A stretch of 59,082 bases of DNA from NCBI GenBank assembly GCA_002439805.1, contig DJPQ01000005.1, forward strand, positions 1 to 59,082. The letters run 5' to 3'. The notes below the pieces were generated by a model. It saw only the letters and a list, made by a program, of their open reading frames with translations, was not told where the DNA came from and ran no database searches. Made by a program: the position numbers and the translations under genes. This document shows, one piece after another, positions 58,466-59,082 of the stretch (position 1 is the first letter of the stretch; every line of letters begins with the position of its first letter). The DNA is from Bacteroidales bacterium UBA6408 (GTDB lineage Bacteria > Bacteroidota > Bacteroidia > Bacteroidales > UBA932).

Positions 58466-58474
58466 CCCCCCCCC
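58466..58474. repeat. Nine-base C homopolymer upstream of the ZIP gene
   Basis: A run of nine C (GCTAT-C9-ACAC) lies 33 bases before the ZIP transporter ATG. Such tracts can gain or lose a base by slippage and change promoter or leader spacing. Confidence 0.6.
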
Positions 58475-58507
58475 ACACACGCAGTACAGGAAAAACAGGC
58501 ACGGCAC

Positions 58508-59082
58508 ATGAGCACAGACATTCAATATCTTCTGATTACGGCGGCAGGCGTGGGTGGCTCTACGCTCTTCGGCTACCTCTTGGGCTATTTCATAAAGGAT
58601 GTGCCGCACAAGGTGAACGACACTATTCTCGGACTCTGCGCCGGAATCATGATGGCGGCGGCGATTATGGGGCTTATAGTTCCCGCCATTGACTCCTACG
58701 CCGGATTTCCCGGAAAGCTCATCCCGATTGCCGGGGTCTTCGTCGGGGCGCTGTTCCTGACCTTCATAGACCGCTTCACTCCGCATCTGCACAGGCTCGC
58801 AGGCCTTGACAACGAGGCGCACGCGAACGATAGGCATCTCGACCGCATCCTTCTGTTCGTCCTCGCCATTGCCATCCACAAGTTCCCCGAAGGAATGTCC
58901 GCAGGCGTAGGATTTGCCGGTGGCGAAGCTCCGGAACTCCTCGGAAGCGCGGTCAGCGTGGCAATCGGAATCTCCATCCAGAACATCCCGGAGGGAATGG
59001 TGATAGTCTCCCCTCTCCTGCTCGCCGGAGTCAGCCGCGGACGCACGCTCGTCATCGCACTCGCCATCACCGCGCTCGAGGT
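58508..59082 (+). CDS. ZIP-family divalent metal transporter (5' part, cut by window edge)
   Basis: The frame opens at the ATG giving MSTDIQYLLITAAGVGGSTL and runs off the window after 191 codons without a stop. Hydrophobic helices are clear, with a histidine-rich loop after TM3 (FTPHLHRLAGLDNEAHANDRH). The metal-binding ZIP motif is in AIAIHKFPEGMSAGVGFAGG, and the next helix carries SIQNIPEGMVIVSPLLLAG, with Gln where many members have His. It would take up zinc or iron into the cytosol. Divergent from the GNAT-like gene. Confidence 0.88.
   Translation, partial: MSTDIQYLLITAAGVGGSTLFGYLLGYFIKDVPHKVNDTILGLCAGIMMAAAIMGLIVPAIDSYAGFPGKLIPIAGVFVGALFLTFIDRFTPHLHRLAGLDNEAHANDRHLDRILLFVLAIAIHKFPEGMSAGVGFAGGEAPELLGSAVSVAIGISIQNIPEGMVIVSPLLLAGVSRGRTLVIALAITALE

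Overview
The window looks like a chromosomal segment of a Bacteroidota (Bacteroidales-type, probably gut-associated anaerobe) genome. Evidence is the TTTG-N20-TAnnTTTG promoter architecture, a PiT phosphate carrier with a PhoU-like tail, a secreted DPP-IV-type peptidase, a GH35 beta-galactosidase, and small lipoproteins with Bacteroidota-like signals. The backbone is moderately GC-rich. Two accessory islands, at about 1.1-7.65 kb and 31.5-49.3 kb, are visibly AT-richer.

Layout. 0-1 kb: 3' end of fabD and a PPC-domain gene. 1.1-7.65 kb: a complete Wadjet (jetABCD) anti-plasmid operon on the minus strand, with a small lipoprotein gene at its end. 7.7-15.7 kb (minus): DPP-IV-like peptidase, RecD-like helicase, TrkH, a HAMP-type sensor without a kinase, and glnS. 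15.9-21.4 kb (plus): yicC-like gene, AI-2E-family permease, SemiSWEET, a guaB lacking the CBS module, and guaA. 21.8-31.4 kb: a nucleotidyltransferase-fold protein, ferritin, a PhoR/PhoB-like pair divergent from a PiT-PhoU carrier, a GH35 enzyme and an ABM monooxygenase.

31.5-49.3 kb is a type III-A CRISPR-Cas locus, all transcribed leftward apart from one inserted IS: cas10-csm2-csm3-csm4-csm5-cas6-can2/card1-like-csx1-helicase-cas1-primpol-(cas2 remnant)-TPR gene, then an IS1595 element, the leader promoter and a 25-repeat array. The Cas10/Csm complex should bind target RNA through crRNAs cut by Cas6. Its Cas10 palm (GGDD) should make cyclic oligoadenylate, which would switch on two ancillary effectors: a CARF-PD-(D/E)xK nuclease and a CARF-HEPN RNase. 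The HEPN protein carries an extra C-terminal domain that resembles the Csx15/16/20 ring-nuclease group, so it may switch itself off. Csm5 has an unusual tail of about 220 residues. A RecD-like helicase resembling the one at 10-11.4 kb sits inside the operon. The adaptation module looks damaged: Cas1 and a primase-polymerase are present, but only what looks like the 3' end of cas2 remains, out of frame with the primpol end. Three neighbouring spacers tile one 72-nt target, and many spacers read as sense coding sequence, five of them across an apparent start codon. This fits RNA targeting.

49.4-59.1 kb returns to backbone: apt, pmbA, a SlyD-type FKBP with a Cys-rich tail, a family 2 glycosyltransferase, trkA, grpE-dnaJ, a GNAT/Mom-like protein and the start of a ZIP metal transporter. 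Two dispersed repeat families run through the backbone: a ~120-nt imperfect palindrome after glnS, semiSWEET, guaA and trkA, with a compensatory base change in its inner stem, and an ~85-nt element just upstream of guaA and slyD. All calls come from reading the sequence; no database search was possible.
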